Shown in pieces: positions 54,164 through 64,000 of a DNA stretch of 64,000 nucleotides. Within the stretch, counting starts at the first letter, position 1. Each line of letters opens with the position of its first letter. A model generated the notes under the pieces. The model saw only the letters and a list, made by a program, of their open reading frames with translations, ran no database searches and was not told the DNA's origin. Source of the DNA: Volutella citrinella (lineage: Eukaryota; Ascomycota; Sordariomycetes; Hypocreales; Nectriaceae). The stretch is from the NCBI GenBank assembly GCA_034401135.1, contig JAWZSP010000004.1, positions 4,774,001 through 4,838,000 of the forward strand, read 5' to 3'. The position numbers and the translations under genes were made by a program.

Positions 54164-55408
54164 ATGTCTCTTCCGCGAGGTATATCCTCTATTCTCCAAA
54201 AATCACCAACCGATGTTGTCATTATTTCCTCACTGCGCACGCCCATTTGTCGCTCCTTCAAGGGTGGGCTGAGAAATGCTTATCCAGAGGAGCTCTTGGC
54301 AACAGTCCTCCGCGCAACCCTCCAGAAGGTTCCCAACTTGGATCCTTCAGCAATCGAAGATGTCGCAGTCGGCGTGGTTCTCTCCGAGCTTGGAGGCTCC
54401 AAGGCTGCGCGCATGGCCATGAACCATGCCGGATACCCCAATTCAACATCTTTATACACAGTCAACCGAGCCTGTTCATCCTCACTGCAGTCCATTGCGT
54501 TGACCGCCTCTCAGATCCGCACGGGTGCTCTGTCAATAGGCATCGGTGCGGGAATGGAGAGTATGACGCGAAACTACGGTAGCCGTGCTATTCCTACAGA
54601 TGTGTGGCCTACGCTCAAGGAGTCTCCTGTGAAGGATGCCAGAGACTGTCTTCTCCCGATGGGCATCACATCTGAGAATGTGGCAGAGAGGTACAACGTC
54701 AGCCGAGAGGACCAGGATCTTTTTGCCCTCAACAGTCACCTCAAGGCCCAACGTGCAAGAGACGAAGGTTTCTTCAAAGCGGAGACGGTGCCCGTAAGCC
54801 AGATGGAGTACGATGAAGCAGCCGCCGAGACCAAAGACGTGCTAGTCGAAGAAGACGATGGCATCCGTCCCTCAATTAGTCTTGCGGGATTGGCAAAGCT
54901 GAAGCCAGCCTTTCGACCAGAAGGTACCAGCACCGCAGGCAACTCATCTCAAGTCTCCGACGGGGCTGCCGCTACGCTGTTGATTCGCAGGAGCACCGCT
55001 GAGGAGCTTGGTCTGACCAGCAACATCATTGGTAAGTTTGTCTCGGCAACAACAGTTGGCTGTGCCCCAGATGAGATGGGCATCGGGCCAGCCATTGCAA
55101 TTCCCAAACTCCTCAAGGAAGCCGGCCTCGAGAAGGAGGATATCCACAGATGGGAACTAAACGAGGCCTTTGCGAGCCAGGCAATTTTCTGTCTCCGAAG
55201 CCTGGGCCTAGAGGGCCCATACGACTCGAACAAGGTCAATCCCGATGGAGGAGCCATAGCGTTGGGTCATCCACTTGGAGCCACGGGTGCGAGACTTGTG
55301 AGTACGCTCCTGCACGGTCTTGCAAGAGAAGGCGGCGGAGAGCTGGGCGTGGTTAGTATGTGTGTGGGAACGGGCATGGGAATGGCTGGACTGTTTGTGC
55401 GAGAGTAG
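54164..55408 (+). CDS. 3-ketoacyl-CoA/acetyl-CoA thiolase
   Basis: Single exon; I use the ATG at 54164, giving 414 residues. SSLRTPICRSFKGGL opens the thiolase fold. VNRACSSSLQS holds the nucleophilic Cys, although most degradative thiolases have NRQCSSG. GGAIALGHPLGATGAR carries the catalytic His, and SMCVGTGMGMAG the second Cys. The reaction is CoA-dependent cleavage of a 3-oxoacyl-CoA to acetyl-CoA. There is no SKL end; a degenerate PTS2 is not convincing. It shares orientation with the amidohydrolase and the next MFS gene and is a logical partner of the CoA-transferase. Confidence 0.93.
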   Translation: MSLPRGISSILQKSPTDVVIISSLRTPICRSFKGGLRNAYPEELLATVLRATLQKVPNLDPSAIEDVAVGVVLSELGGSKAARMAMNHAGYPNSTSLYTVNRACSSSLQSIALTASQIRTGALSIGIGAGMESMTRNYGSRAIPTDVWPTLKESPVKDARDCLLPMGITSENVAERYNVSREDQDLFALNSHLKAQRARDEGFFKAETVPVSQMEYDEAAAETKDVLVEEDDGIRPSISLAGLAKLKPAFRPEGTSTAGNSSQVSDGAAATLLIRRSTAEELGLTSNIIGKFVSATTVGCAPDEMGIGPAIAIPKLLKEAGLEKEDIHRWELNEAFASQAIFCLRSLGLEGPYDSNKVNPDGGAIALGHPLGATGARLVSTLLHGLAREGGGELGVVSMCVGTGMGMAGLFVRE

Positions 55409-55918
55409 AATCGCTAGACTTTGGCCTGATCCCCAGATTTGGTACAGTACAACCACTAGAGCCATGAGGTTTTGAGGAGGGTTCATTGCAATCGGTCCCC
55501 CGCCGCCTCCTCTAAAATCCGATACTTCATCCACCGTCTCCAGCTCACGCCGAACATGACACTTCCTGCCAAATTTTTTGTCTGGAACCTTGGAGCACAT
55601 TGATTTGCCAGATCCATGGCTGCGCTTCGTCTTGCTGGCGACTACAATAACGACTCCAATCTCGGTAATTCGTCCGCTGACGCCAAAAGGAGCGAGTCGT
55701 AACTGGCTCGGGCCGAACATGCATAACCCCAGGCAATTCAATGACTCATTACCCGACTACCATGCCCATCTGCATATTTTAACCTGTTTGGTCCAAGAGT
55801 AAGATTGATGCGCAACCGACATTGCAGCCCACCACCCACATCCGCTCACCTCCCTCCCCTCCAGTCTATTCACAGTTTCACACACACAAGTAGCCACGAC
55901 AAGAGAGCGCATGCGAAA
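55409..55918. other. Intergenic and 5' UTR of the MFS gene
   Basis: An in-frame extension upstream of the MFS ATG exists from 55805 but lacks conserved sequence, so I treat it as 5' UTR. Confidence 0.45.
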
Positions 55919-57639
55919 ATGACGACAACGCAGACAGAGAGCGTCTCGCTCGCAGGCACCGAGAGCACCGTCATCTCCGGGATCGCCTCGTCACCAATGG
56001 TCCCCGAGGGCATCCTGCTCGAACCAATGCATCCAGACCGCCAGCATGTCGCCGCGCAGCCCCATGATAGGGCTCGTCGCCTACAGCAGGTCATCTCGAC
56101 CGTCCTCATGTGCGGAATCACCTTTTCGGGAAGCATGATGAACGGCATCGTCACCATTGGATTGCCCGCAATCACAAAGGACCTGCAGATCCCTCCATCC
56201 CTTGCATTTTGGCCCGCGTCCGTCTCTAGTCTCGCGACTGCATCTACACTCCTGCTGGCAGGATCAGTCGCTGATGTTTTGGGTCCTCGCCGTGTCGATA
56301 TCGCTGGTTCCATTGCTTGCGGCGCATTCATGGCCGGTGCCGGTGCGTCCCGCCGACCGTCGGAACTGATTGCCCTTCGAGCGCTGCAGGGCGTTGGTCT
56401 CGCGATGCATCTTGCTTCATCAGTGGCCATTGTGACCAAGATATTGCCTCAAGGTCGGGGCCGCAACATTGCATTTTCTTGCCTCGGTCTGAGCGCTCCA
56501 TTGGGCCTCTCTGTTGGCCTCGTCCTCGGCGGCGTTTTAGTCGACACGATTGGTTGGAGAGCAGGATGGTACATCACTGGTGGCTTTACCTTGTTCCTTG
56601 CCACGGCTAGCATGTTCGTTTTGCCCAGAAGCAAGGAAGCTGATGGCTTGAATCACATCATTCGCAACATGGCCACCAACGTCGATTGGGTCGGTGCGCT
56701 GCTCTCATCTGCCTTTATGACGATGCTGTGTTACCTTTTGGCGTGAGTCCAGTTTCTCCTTCATCTTTAATCAATGAGCCTCACAGCGCTGACATCTCCA
56801 CCCTAGCATGCTGAGCGCAGATGTGTCTAGCATCAAGAAGCCGATCAGCATTGCTTTCCTCAGCTTGAGCGTCATCATCTTGTGCCTATTCGTCTATTGG
56901 ATGCATCGTGAGGTGAAACGAGGCAAGCCAGCCCTTATCCCAAACAGGTTGTGGAAGAATCGAACCTTCGCTTGTATCTGCGCGACCATTGTTCTATCAA
57001 ACGCCGTGATAATGTCCATGGAGCTCTTCACCAGTCTATTGTAAGTTCATCTGCTCGAACGGGCTCTGCAATTAATGGCACTCACACTCTATCAGTTTCC
57101 AAGAGATCCAGCATCTCCCCGCTGTCCAAGCCTCGATCCGCATCTTGCCATCCACGGTAACGGGTATTTTGCTCAACCTTTCTGTTGGACTTTTCGTACA
57201 CAAGATCCCTGCTGTCTGGATCGTCGGACCAACGTCTGTCCTCTGCGCCGGTGCTGCCGTACTCATGGCGGTGATACAGCCCTCATGGACGTACTGGGCA
57301 AACGCATTTGTGGCCCAGCTTCTGATGCCTCTCAGTGTGGATGCTCTCCACACTGTAGGGTTGATCATTGTCTCTGAGGTCTTCCCCGAGGACACGCAGG
57401 CTCTGGCTGGTGCCGTCTTCAATACTGCTGGACAATTCGGAAGTGCCTTTGGCCTTGCCATTCTTCAGGTAGTGTCTACGACGGTGACGCTGAAGTCTAC
57501 GCACACGGATGAAACCTTGGGACTCATGGAAGGGTACAGGGCTTCTTTCTGGACTATGTTTGGCATGATGATCTTGTGCACTGCAATTGGAACATTCGGC
57601 CTGAGGAAGACTGGTAAGATTGGGCTGAAGAAGGATTAG
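55919..57639 (+). CDS. MFS transporter (DHA2-like, 14-TM type)
   Basis: Exons 55919-56742, 56807-57040 and 57096-57639 give 533 residues. TM1 (STVLMCGITFSGSMMNGIVTIGLPAI), GSVADVLGPRRV (motif A position) and LGLSAPLGLSVGLVLGGVLVDTIGWRAGWYI (motif C-like G/P pattern) identify a drug:H+ antiporter type MFS. About 13-14 hydrophobic segments are visible. The end GKIGLKKD is cytosolic. The role could be export or uptake of the cluster substrate. Start chosen at MTTTQTESV. Confidence 0.88.
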
Positions 57640-58696
57640 TTTGGCACGAAAGAGGCAGGGTGACATGGATCCGAGTCCAAGTTGACACCACGTCGTAACA
57701 AAGAGAGGTATTATGAGCTGAGCAAGAGATGGTTGGTGGTATATTCTCTCTAGGACCAGACGAGATAAAAGGAAAGAAAAAGACCAAGACTCCCGCTGAT
57801 ACAGCTTCCCTCCTCTGAATGTAAAGTGTCCTACGCCGCTGTTGAAGTTTATTGAGATACCAGCTAGCAAAGACAGGTACAGTAATATCGTTCTGGCTGG
57901 CGACGCACGGAGGCCCAAAGACATCGCATGTCTCTGGCAGGCCGGTGTTGATTGTCCCCGTCGACTCGAGTGTGAAGGCGCTGCAGACATTGTAAGCGGT
58001 GTGTCGTAAATGGATATGACACGCGATACAGACCCGTTCTTGGCGCAATATTGCTTCAAAACCGTCAAGGCCTTGAGTTTCCAGTTCCAGGAGAACCGGA
58101 CATTGCTCAGATCGCAGTTGACTCGATCGGCAGTATAGATAGTGCGCTGGCTTTACCCCGGGTTGAAACACCCAACTGTGGAAAAGAAAGCTCCATGCTA
58201 TTCACTTCGTCAGTTTATTCTCGGTTTGGCTGACATGGGTACTCGTAACAGACAGCAATAATACTGGCGCAAGTTTGAGACCCTTTTCGCCGTCTAAAAA
58301 TACTTGAGTTTCACCAACTTCCTCCATTCGTCGGCCTTCACTAGGTGACGTCAATGCTGGGAACATGACATGACAATTGCTGCTAAATCAATCGCTTCCG
58401 TGGATCAATGGTCCGAATAACGGACCCGGAAATGGAAACTAGTGAATCATCACTGGCCCGTCGGTTCGTGACTAATCGCGACCGGCTATTCGGACCAGTC
58501 TTGTTGCCCAAAACTCGACGATCCGCTAATAAATCCGTCGGGCCTCCGCCGAGATGCCGAGTAGCGCATCCGACCTTCGGGCACGCGTAGCATAATCCCA
58601 ACAGTGGATCGGAAATAGAGGAGCTGTTTTTTCTCCCTTTTTTGTTTTATCGCGTGCAGAATCGCCTAATTTACCAATCGTTGACCCCCTCTGACC
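57640..58696. other. Intergenic with a CGG inverted repeat
   Basis: Minus-strand frames here (57283-58068 and 57554-58171) have no recognisable motif, and I do not call a gene. GGTCCGAATA at 58410-58419 and TATTCGGACC at 58487-58496 form a perfect 10-bp inverted repeat about 200 bp before the next MFS start. Confidence 0.5.
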
Positions 58697-60506
58697 ATGG
58701 CCAAGACTGACAAGGTCTTGGCGGCGGAGCGCGCCCTGGATGACCAAATCAACCTGTTGCCGCGGCCTCAATTGCTTGTAGTCTTTGCAACGCTTTCGTT
58801 GACGCTCCTTATTACTTTTATCGACCAGAATGGAATCAGTGTAACCTTGCCAACCATCGCGGCGGACCTTGGTGCCGAGAATACCATTTCTTGGGCCGGC
58901 ACCACGTCCTTGATTGCCAACACCGTGTTCCAGATGCTCTATGGTCGTCTTTCCGACATCTTTGGCCGCAAGACAATCTACCTAGCAGCCGTTGCCACTC
59001 TTGTGGTAGCCGACCTTCTCTGTGGACTGGCTAAAAACGCCGCCTCCTTCTACGTTTTCCGTGGACTGGCTGGCATTGGCGGAGGCGGCATCACCAACCT
59101 CGCCATGATTATTGTGTCTGACGTCGTGACGCTCGAACAGCGCGGTAAATATCAAGGCATCATTGGATCAATGGTGGGCTTGGGCAACGTGTCGGGCCCC
59201 TTCTTGGCTGCTGCCTTTATTGCAAAGACTGGTAGCTGGAGGGCATTCTTCTACCTGCTGGCGCCGCTCGGGGCTGTTGTTGGAGGTATCTCGTGGTATC
59301 TGCTCCCTTCAAAGCCTCCGAGCGGGAATTTTCGGGACAATGCCAAAAAGATTGACTATATGGGATCGTTTACTTCCTCCCTCGGCGTCATTTTCCTCCT
59401 CATTCCTATTTCTGGCGGTGCGTCTCACCCATCCGAGTCTCATTGCATCTTCAGTGCTAAGTTTGTTTCAGGCGGCGCGTATTTCTCATGGCAATCTCCC
59501 ATGATTATTAGCATGCTAGTCATTGGGAGCTGCTCGTTCCTTCTCTTTCTCTTCATTGAGTCAAGAGTTGCCAAGTTACCCATGATGCCAGGTGAGCACA
59601 CATTGTCTGACTCTTCTTCACCTGCTAAGTAGTTCTCGTTCAGTGGGCATATTCTCCGACATGGCCACGACAACAATGCTGGCGCAAAGCTTTTTGTTGG
59701 GCGCCGTACACCAGTCGTACCTCTATTACATCCCACTGTACCTCCAAAATGCCCATCAATTTCCTGTCATCACGTCAGCAGCCATCACAGCCGCCTTGAC
59801 GAGTGTGCAGACTCTCGCCTCTGTCATCTCTGGACAGTACATCTCTCGGATGAAGCGGTACGGGGAGCTGATTTACTTTGGCTTTGGCATGTGGTTGCTG
59901 TAAGTCTGTCGAAGGGTTGTCTCGTACGCTGCTAACATTCTGGCTCTGAGTGGCTCTGGACTTACTCTGATACTTGATCGAAATACGAAAACCGGCATCA
60001 TCATCATCCCGCTGATGATTGTAGGCCTGGGCATAGGATTCGTGTTGCAGCCTACCCTAGTTGCACTCCAGGCACACACAACGAAATCGCGACGTGCAGT
60101 CATCATCTCCAACCGCAACTTCTTTCGATGTGCTGGTGGAGCCTGTGGTCTGGCAATATCTGCCGCTGTGTTACAGGTCGTGCTGAAGCACAATCTTCCG
60201 ACTAGCTATGCACATCTTGCTGACGCGACCTACTCGGCGCCGAAGCTATCAGGTGACGATGCCCCTGCTGTTCTGGACGCCTATATGGCCGCCAGTAGAG
60301 CCGTGTTTATTCTGCAAATCCCTCTGATTGGACTTTGCTTCCTAGGGTGTGTTTTTGTCAAGGATCATGGGCTTGAAGCCGTGGATGAACATTCCGAGCC
60401 CAATGTTGATGATTCAAGAGCCGCCCCGATGATGGAGGGAAACCAAACTGGGTCTAATGACATTGAAATGAATTCCAAGGCGAATGCGGGTGAGCCGAGA
60501 AAGTAG
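58697..60506 (+). CDS. MFS multidrug transporter (DHA2 family)
   Basis: Exons 58697-59417, 59472-59591, 59644-59899 and 59951-60506 give 550 residues. ITFIDQNGISVTLPTIAADL (TM1), YGRLSDIFGRKTIYL (motif A), FRGLAGIGGGGITNLAMIIVSD (motif B region) and LGNVSGPFLAAAFIAKTGSWRAFFYL (motif C) place it in the DHA2 14-TM family, with an extended polar C-terminus. The sequence is clearly different from the preceding MFS gene, so this is not a recent duplicate. It likely exports a toxic or aromatic compound. Confidence 0.9.
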
Positions 60507-60921
60507 ATGGAACCGACATTATTTTGACTGAGCAGCCGTTGGGCGAGCATTTCAAACTCGCCCTGCATAGTGTAGGGCAGCGTCCGGTTGTGGCATGTGA
60601 GCTGCGGCAATTGGATGATGGAGCACAGCAAGATCCCAAAATGCATCATTGCCTGTAGCGCTCACTAGCCATGATTCTCAATGATGAGGAATCGAGGGAG
60701 TGGGCGATTTTTTTTTAAGCGGTGAAATGGATAACGATAGAGATTGAGCCAAGTGTCTAGACGAAGCGTGAGTACATCTAATAAACATTATTCAGGCGAC
60801 CTATCGGTCTGACGAGGCCAGGGATGGTAGTTCTCAATGATCAATCAAGTACTCATTCAAAGAAATAACACTATTCATCAAACACGCTTCTAGCTTGAAA
60901 CATTTCTCCAACATTCACTCA
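60507..60921. other. Convergent intergenic space
   Basis: Between the stop codons of the DHA2 transporter and the acyl-CoA dehydrogenase; includes a T8 run near 60711 that could act in 3'-end formation. No gene seen. Confidence 0.4.
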
Positions 60922-62926
60922 TTAGAGACCCAACCACCGCGGCTGATCCCCGAATACAATCTGCTGATCAACCATGAGTTCCTGCTCTACGCTGGCACCC
61001 CTCAACAGGGCAGCAGGTCTGATCCACCGACGAGCTACTTCGATCGCGATAGGGTTATCATCACGAGCTGCGTCTGCGAGAAGCAGAATACCAGAGCTCA
61101 ATTTGCAAACCCGGTCCATGATCTCGCGCCCATTCAGAGTGAGATACTCGATCGTGCTGGACGATATGGCCGTTTGCAGCTCTGACCACTGTTGAGACAG
61201 AATAGCTGCCTCGGAACTCAGAGACTCCTTCTTCGGCAACGAGGACTTGACCCAGCGACCAAAAGCCTGCATGACATAGGAGCCAATTCTGCCCTTCATC
61301 ACCTTGACGACATCCGTAGCAAGCACATCAGTAGTGCCCTCACCGATGAGTGTCGCAGCAGCATCGCGCCACAAACGGGCAACGTTGACGCCCATCTCCT
61401 CATTCTCGAGGTATCCCACGCCGCCGAGAGACTCCATGCCGGCCTGGACCATGCCACAGGCATCCATGGCTGCCGACGCCTTGGCAACGGACCCAAGCAG
61501 TCGCAACAGACACGACGTGTCCTGCGAGCTCTTGGGCACAAGATCGAGCTCTGGGGGCGCACCTACTTGCTTCTGCTGCTCCGACTTGGCCAGCAGCGCC
61601 ACCACGAAGAAGGCCAGTGCCATCTGGGCGCGGTAAGCGACGTGGGCCGTTGCGAGCGACCTCATGTGTAGCGGCACACTGCTGAGCTGGGTGCCACGGG
61701 CGACCTTGCGCACTCTTGTAAACGCGCGGGCGGCTGAGAGTGCCCGGCTTGCGTATCCCAGCACGCCCACGGCGAGATGGATGCGTGTGACGTTGAGCAC
61801 GATGCCGATCTCGTTGATGCCCTTGCCCTCCTTGCCCACGAGCCATCCGCGCATACCGCTAAGCTCAAGCTCCGAGGTAGGCAGCGGCTTTGTGCCCAGC
61901 TTCTTCTTCAGGCGTCGAATGCGAACACCATTCAGCTCAGTGGTGGTGACTCCATTGACTGTGACGGCGCGGCGCATGGGCACGAAGAAGGCACCGAGGC
62001 CGCTGGACGTCCGGGCGACGGCGATGGCCATGGACGCTTCTGTGCCGGTGGAGAACCACTTCAGGCCGTTGAGCACCCATGGACCGAGGGGGAAGCCGTC
62101 GGCATCCTTGGAGTTGTCGCCAGGACCAAGCGGCGAGTATGTAGCAGTAGTCTCAGTCGGGGTCAAGTCACTGCCACCTCCTCGCTCCGTCATCCACAGA
62201 CCCGAGGTCCATCCCTTGAGGTCATCAGATGATGTGAGCCGGTCATATGCGTGCTGGAACAGAGCTCGCGTAGGCTTGTCGATCTTGGAGTCGCGGAGGT
62301 GCGTGAGCAGAAGCGCAGCAACACCATCCGACAATATAATATGGAATCCAGACGTGGCGGAAGATGGCGCATACAGGTAGCCCTTCAGCATCTGTATCAT
62401 TCTGCCATAGCTTTCATAGTCTTCGTTGAGGGAAGGCAGCGCGGCTAGTCTTTTCTCATAGAGTTAGTCTTGCTCGTGAGTAGGACGAACTGCATCCAAC
62501 GACTTACCGCTCTGATATTCCAAGACGCCAAAGGTATTTCCATCCCTGACTAGTAACCAGCTCATCCTTCTTCTCTCCCCAGGCATCCCAGTGCTGGACT
62601 TGGGCAGGACAGCGTTCTGCCTCCGCGACCCAGTCCATGACCTGTTCGGAAACCGCCACCTCGCCCAACGTGGTGAGTTCGCTCTGGGAGCGTTGTTTGA
62701 TATCAGGGGACAGGTATAGGTCGAGAAGTCTGGCAAAAGCCACATCATCATGATAGGGATTCTCCAGCTTTGGGGTTGATCGAGGCTTGGTCTGTGATGC
62801 CTCAAGCAAGCCCCGATCAGAGAGGGCCTTCTCAATCACATCAACAGGGGCGACTTGAGTCGTCTTTGACGGGCCAGAAAAGTCCCGCCAAGTATTAGAT
62901 TGGACCCTTTGAATGAATTGAAACAT
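60922..62926 (-). CDS. AidB-like acyl-CoA dehydrogenase
   Basis: Exons 62926-62508 and 62449-60922 (58-nt intron, acceptor AAAAG) give 648 residues. LWMTERGGGSDL is the FAD/substrate motif of acyl-CoA dehydrogenases, followed by LNGLKWFSTG. ESLGGVGYLENE, then RDA and IGEGTTDVLATDVV match the C-terminal helical domain of the AidB / long fungal ACAD subfamily, which is longer than mitochondrial ACADs. It uses FAD to desaturate an acyl-CoA, though AidB itself is linked to alkylation response. Its place beside a thiolase and CoA-transferase favours a catabolic role, by inference. Confidence 0.88.
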
Positions 62927-64000
62927 GTTGAATTATGAAAAGGCCAATTTCGGGCAGAAATGGGGCTATTGGCTTACAGAAAATTCGACGGTCGCCTACC
63001 ACGCCTTCGCAGCGTCCCTTTTAAACCCACTACGATGGCAGCTCTATATTTGAGCCATACTCAGCAAATGGCAACAGCAATTCTCAGACACTCGCTCAGC
63101 CAAGGGCCTTTCGTGCCCAATTGCCCACCAGCCATGACTGTTCTTGCCGGTATGGTATCAGAGGGCAACGGAGATGCCGTCATCTTGGCTGCGCCATACA
63201 CCAGGGGTGCTATCCATGTTCACTTCTACGACTCCCTAAATTGAGGGCATGCGGCAGGGATGTATGGCCGATTGGACGTTCGTAACTCGTAAAATGGCTC
63301 TTCAGTCCTACATTTTCCGGGTCCATCTCGCCAATGGCCTACACATTCTCGCCATGTGGCCTCGGTCTGGAGATAAGCAAGGCTTAGATGTTGACAGCTG
63401 CCCGCTGAGTATTACCATCCAATAGCCAATACACTCCATCCTCGTGGCATCTCGTTGGGGCTTAGCATGGCCATGTCTCTCGAATGAGGCGGCTTATCTG
63501 CAACATCCAGGCAGCAAATATACAATCAAGGATGACTGCATTCAGCAGGTAACTTCTGGATGCGAACCCCTGAAAGGCACAGACACCTTCTCAATGGAGG
63601 TTCCGATGATATATTTCGGCCGCGTTTTCGCATACTGTGTTTGGTACTTGCGGTTGTCAGCCGATCGGCACTAGTTTCGGGATTACGGATCAAGATGACC
63701 GGCTGCAAGTAACCAATAGACTAGACAAGGCGGGCGCGTGGCGCGGATGGGGGGTGGTCAGACTGGCACATAGCCCCCTGGCATGTCGGGATACTCGGGA
63801 GCCAAGGATGGCTGAGGTGTCAGGGGTTCTTCAATCAGATACGCGATACTCTTCGGAGGACCTTGGTTAAGGCCACCTGCATTACATCTGCACGCTGCGG
63901 CGATATCAGACATCACAGAAGTTCATGATGAAATGGGGAGTGTCCGAGCCGCTGGATTAGTATTTTCACACCGGTGTGAGAATTATCGTCCTTGATTATC
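62927..64000. other. Right-end intergenic region, no gene recognised
   Basis: Short frames only (62960-63244, 63444-63674). A perfect 14-bp palindrome, TCACACCGGTGTGA, lies at 63966-63979 just before the window edge and may belong to the promoter of a gene outside. Confidence 0.45.

Noticed and set aside
57283..58171. Two overlapping minus-strand frames of 261 and 205 codons
   Set aside because: No motif and they overlap the 3' end of a well-supported MFS gene; likely chance.

Overview
The window reads as nuclear DNA of a filamentous ascomycete, most likely a Sordariomycete. The evidence is short GT-AG introns (44-66 nt for most, with CTAAC-like branch sites), Zn2Cys6 regulators, a HET-ankyrin protein, a GH28 pectinase, several MFS transporters, and a DUF3435 relic beside non-LTR retrotransposon fragments. 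Genes lie on both strands without operons. No tRNA, rRNA or CRISPR array was recognised. Exon joins given below were worked out by eye from splice signals and reading-frame continuity.

Layout. 1-6.7 kb: 3' part of a GH13 alpha-glucosidase, a secreted Ser/Thr-rich (mucin-like) protein, a HET-ankyrin protein and an unknown ORF. 6.7-28.5 kb is an accessory-looking stretch. It holds the C-terminal zinc-finger relic of a DUF3435 protein, two minisatellite arrays that share a motif in opposite orientation, LINE fragments, a broken Upf1-like helicase, and a SAM/HMG-box ORF running into a frameshifted Ulp1-type (C48) protease. Small hypothetical genes lie between them. Apparently intact genes survive inside it: the mRNA export factor RAE1/Gle2, a GNAT acetyltransferase, a sirtuin, and a small MADS-like protein.

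29-48.6 kb is gene-dense and metabolic: a sugar transporter, a DUF1593 nucleoside-hydrolase-like protein, a D-serine dehydratase/D-threonine aldolase family enzyme beside a Zn2Cys6 regulator, an endopolygalacturonase, then a second Zn2Cys6 regulator, a DadA-type FAD amine oxidase and a YAT-type amino-acid permease.

50.5-62.9 kb looks like a catabolic cluster: a fused alpha/beta 3-oxoacid CoA-transferase, an amidohydrolase with a secretion-like N-terminus, a thiolase, two different MFS transporters and an AidB-like acyl-CoA dehydrogenase. CoA-transferase plus thiolase is the lower beta-ketoadipate / 3-oxoacid logic (CoA activation, then thiolysis to acetyl-CoA). The substrate is not evident from sequence. 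Intergenic regions carry several strong inverted repeats, notably two TGTACGGG/CCCGTACA palindromes near 50 kb and two perfect hairpins near 32 kb.
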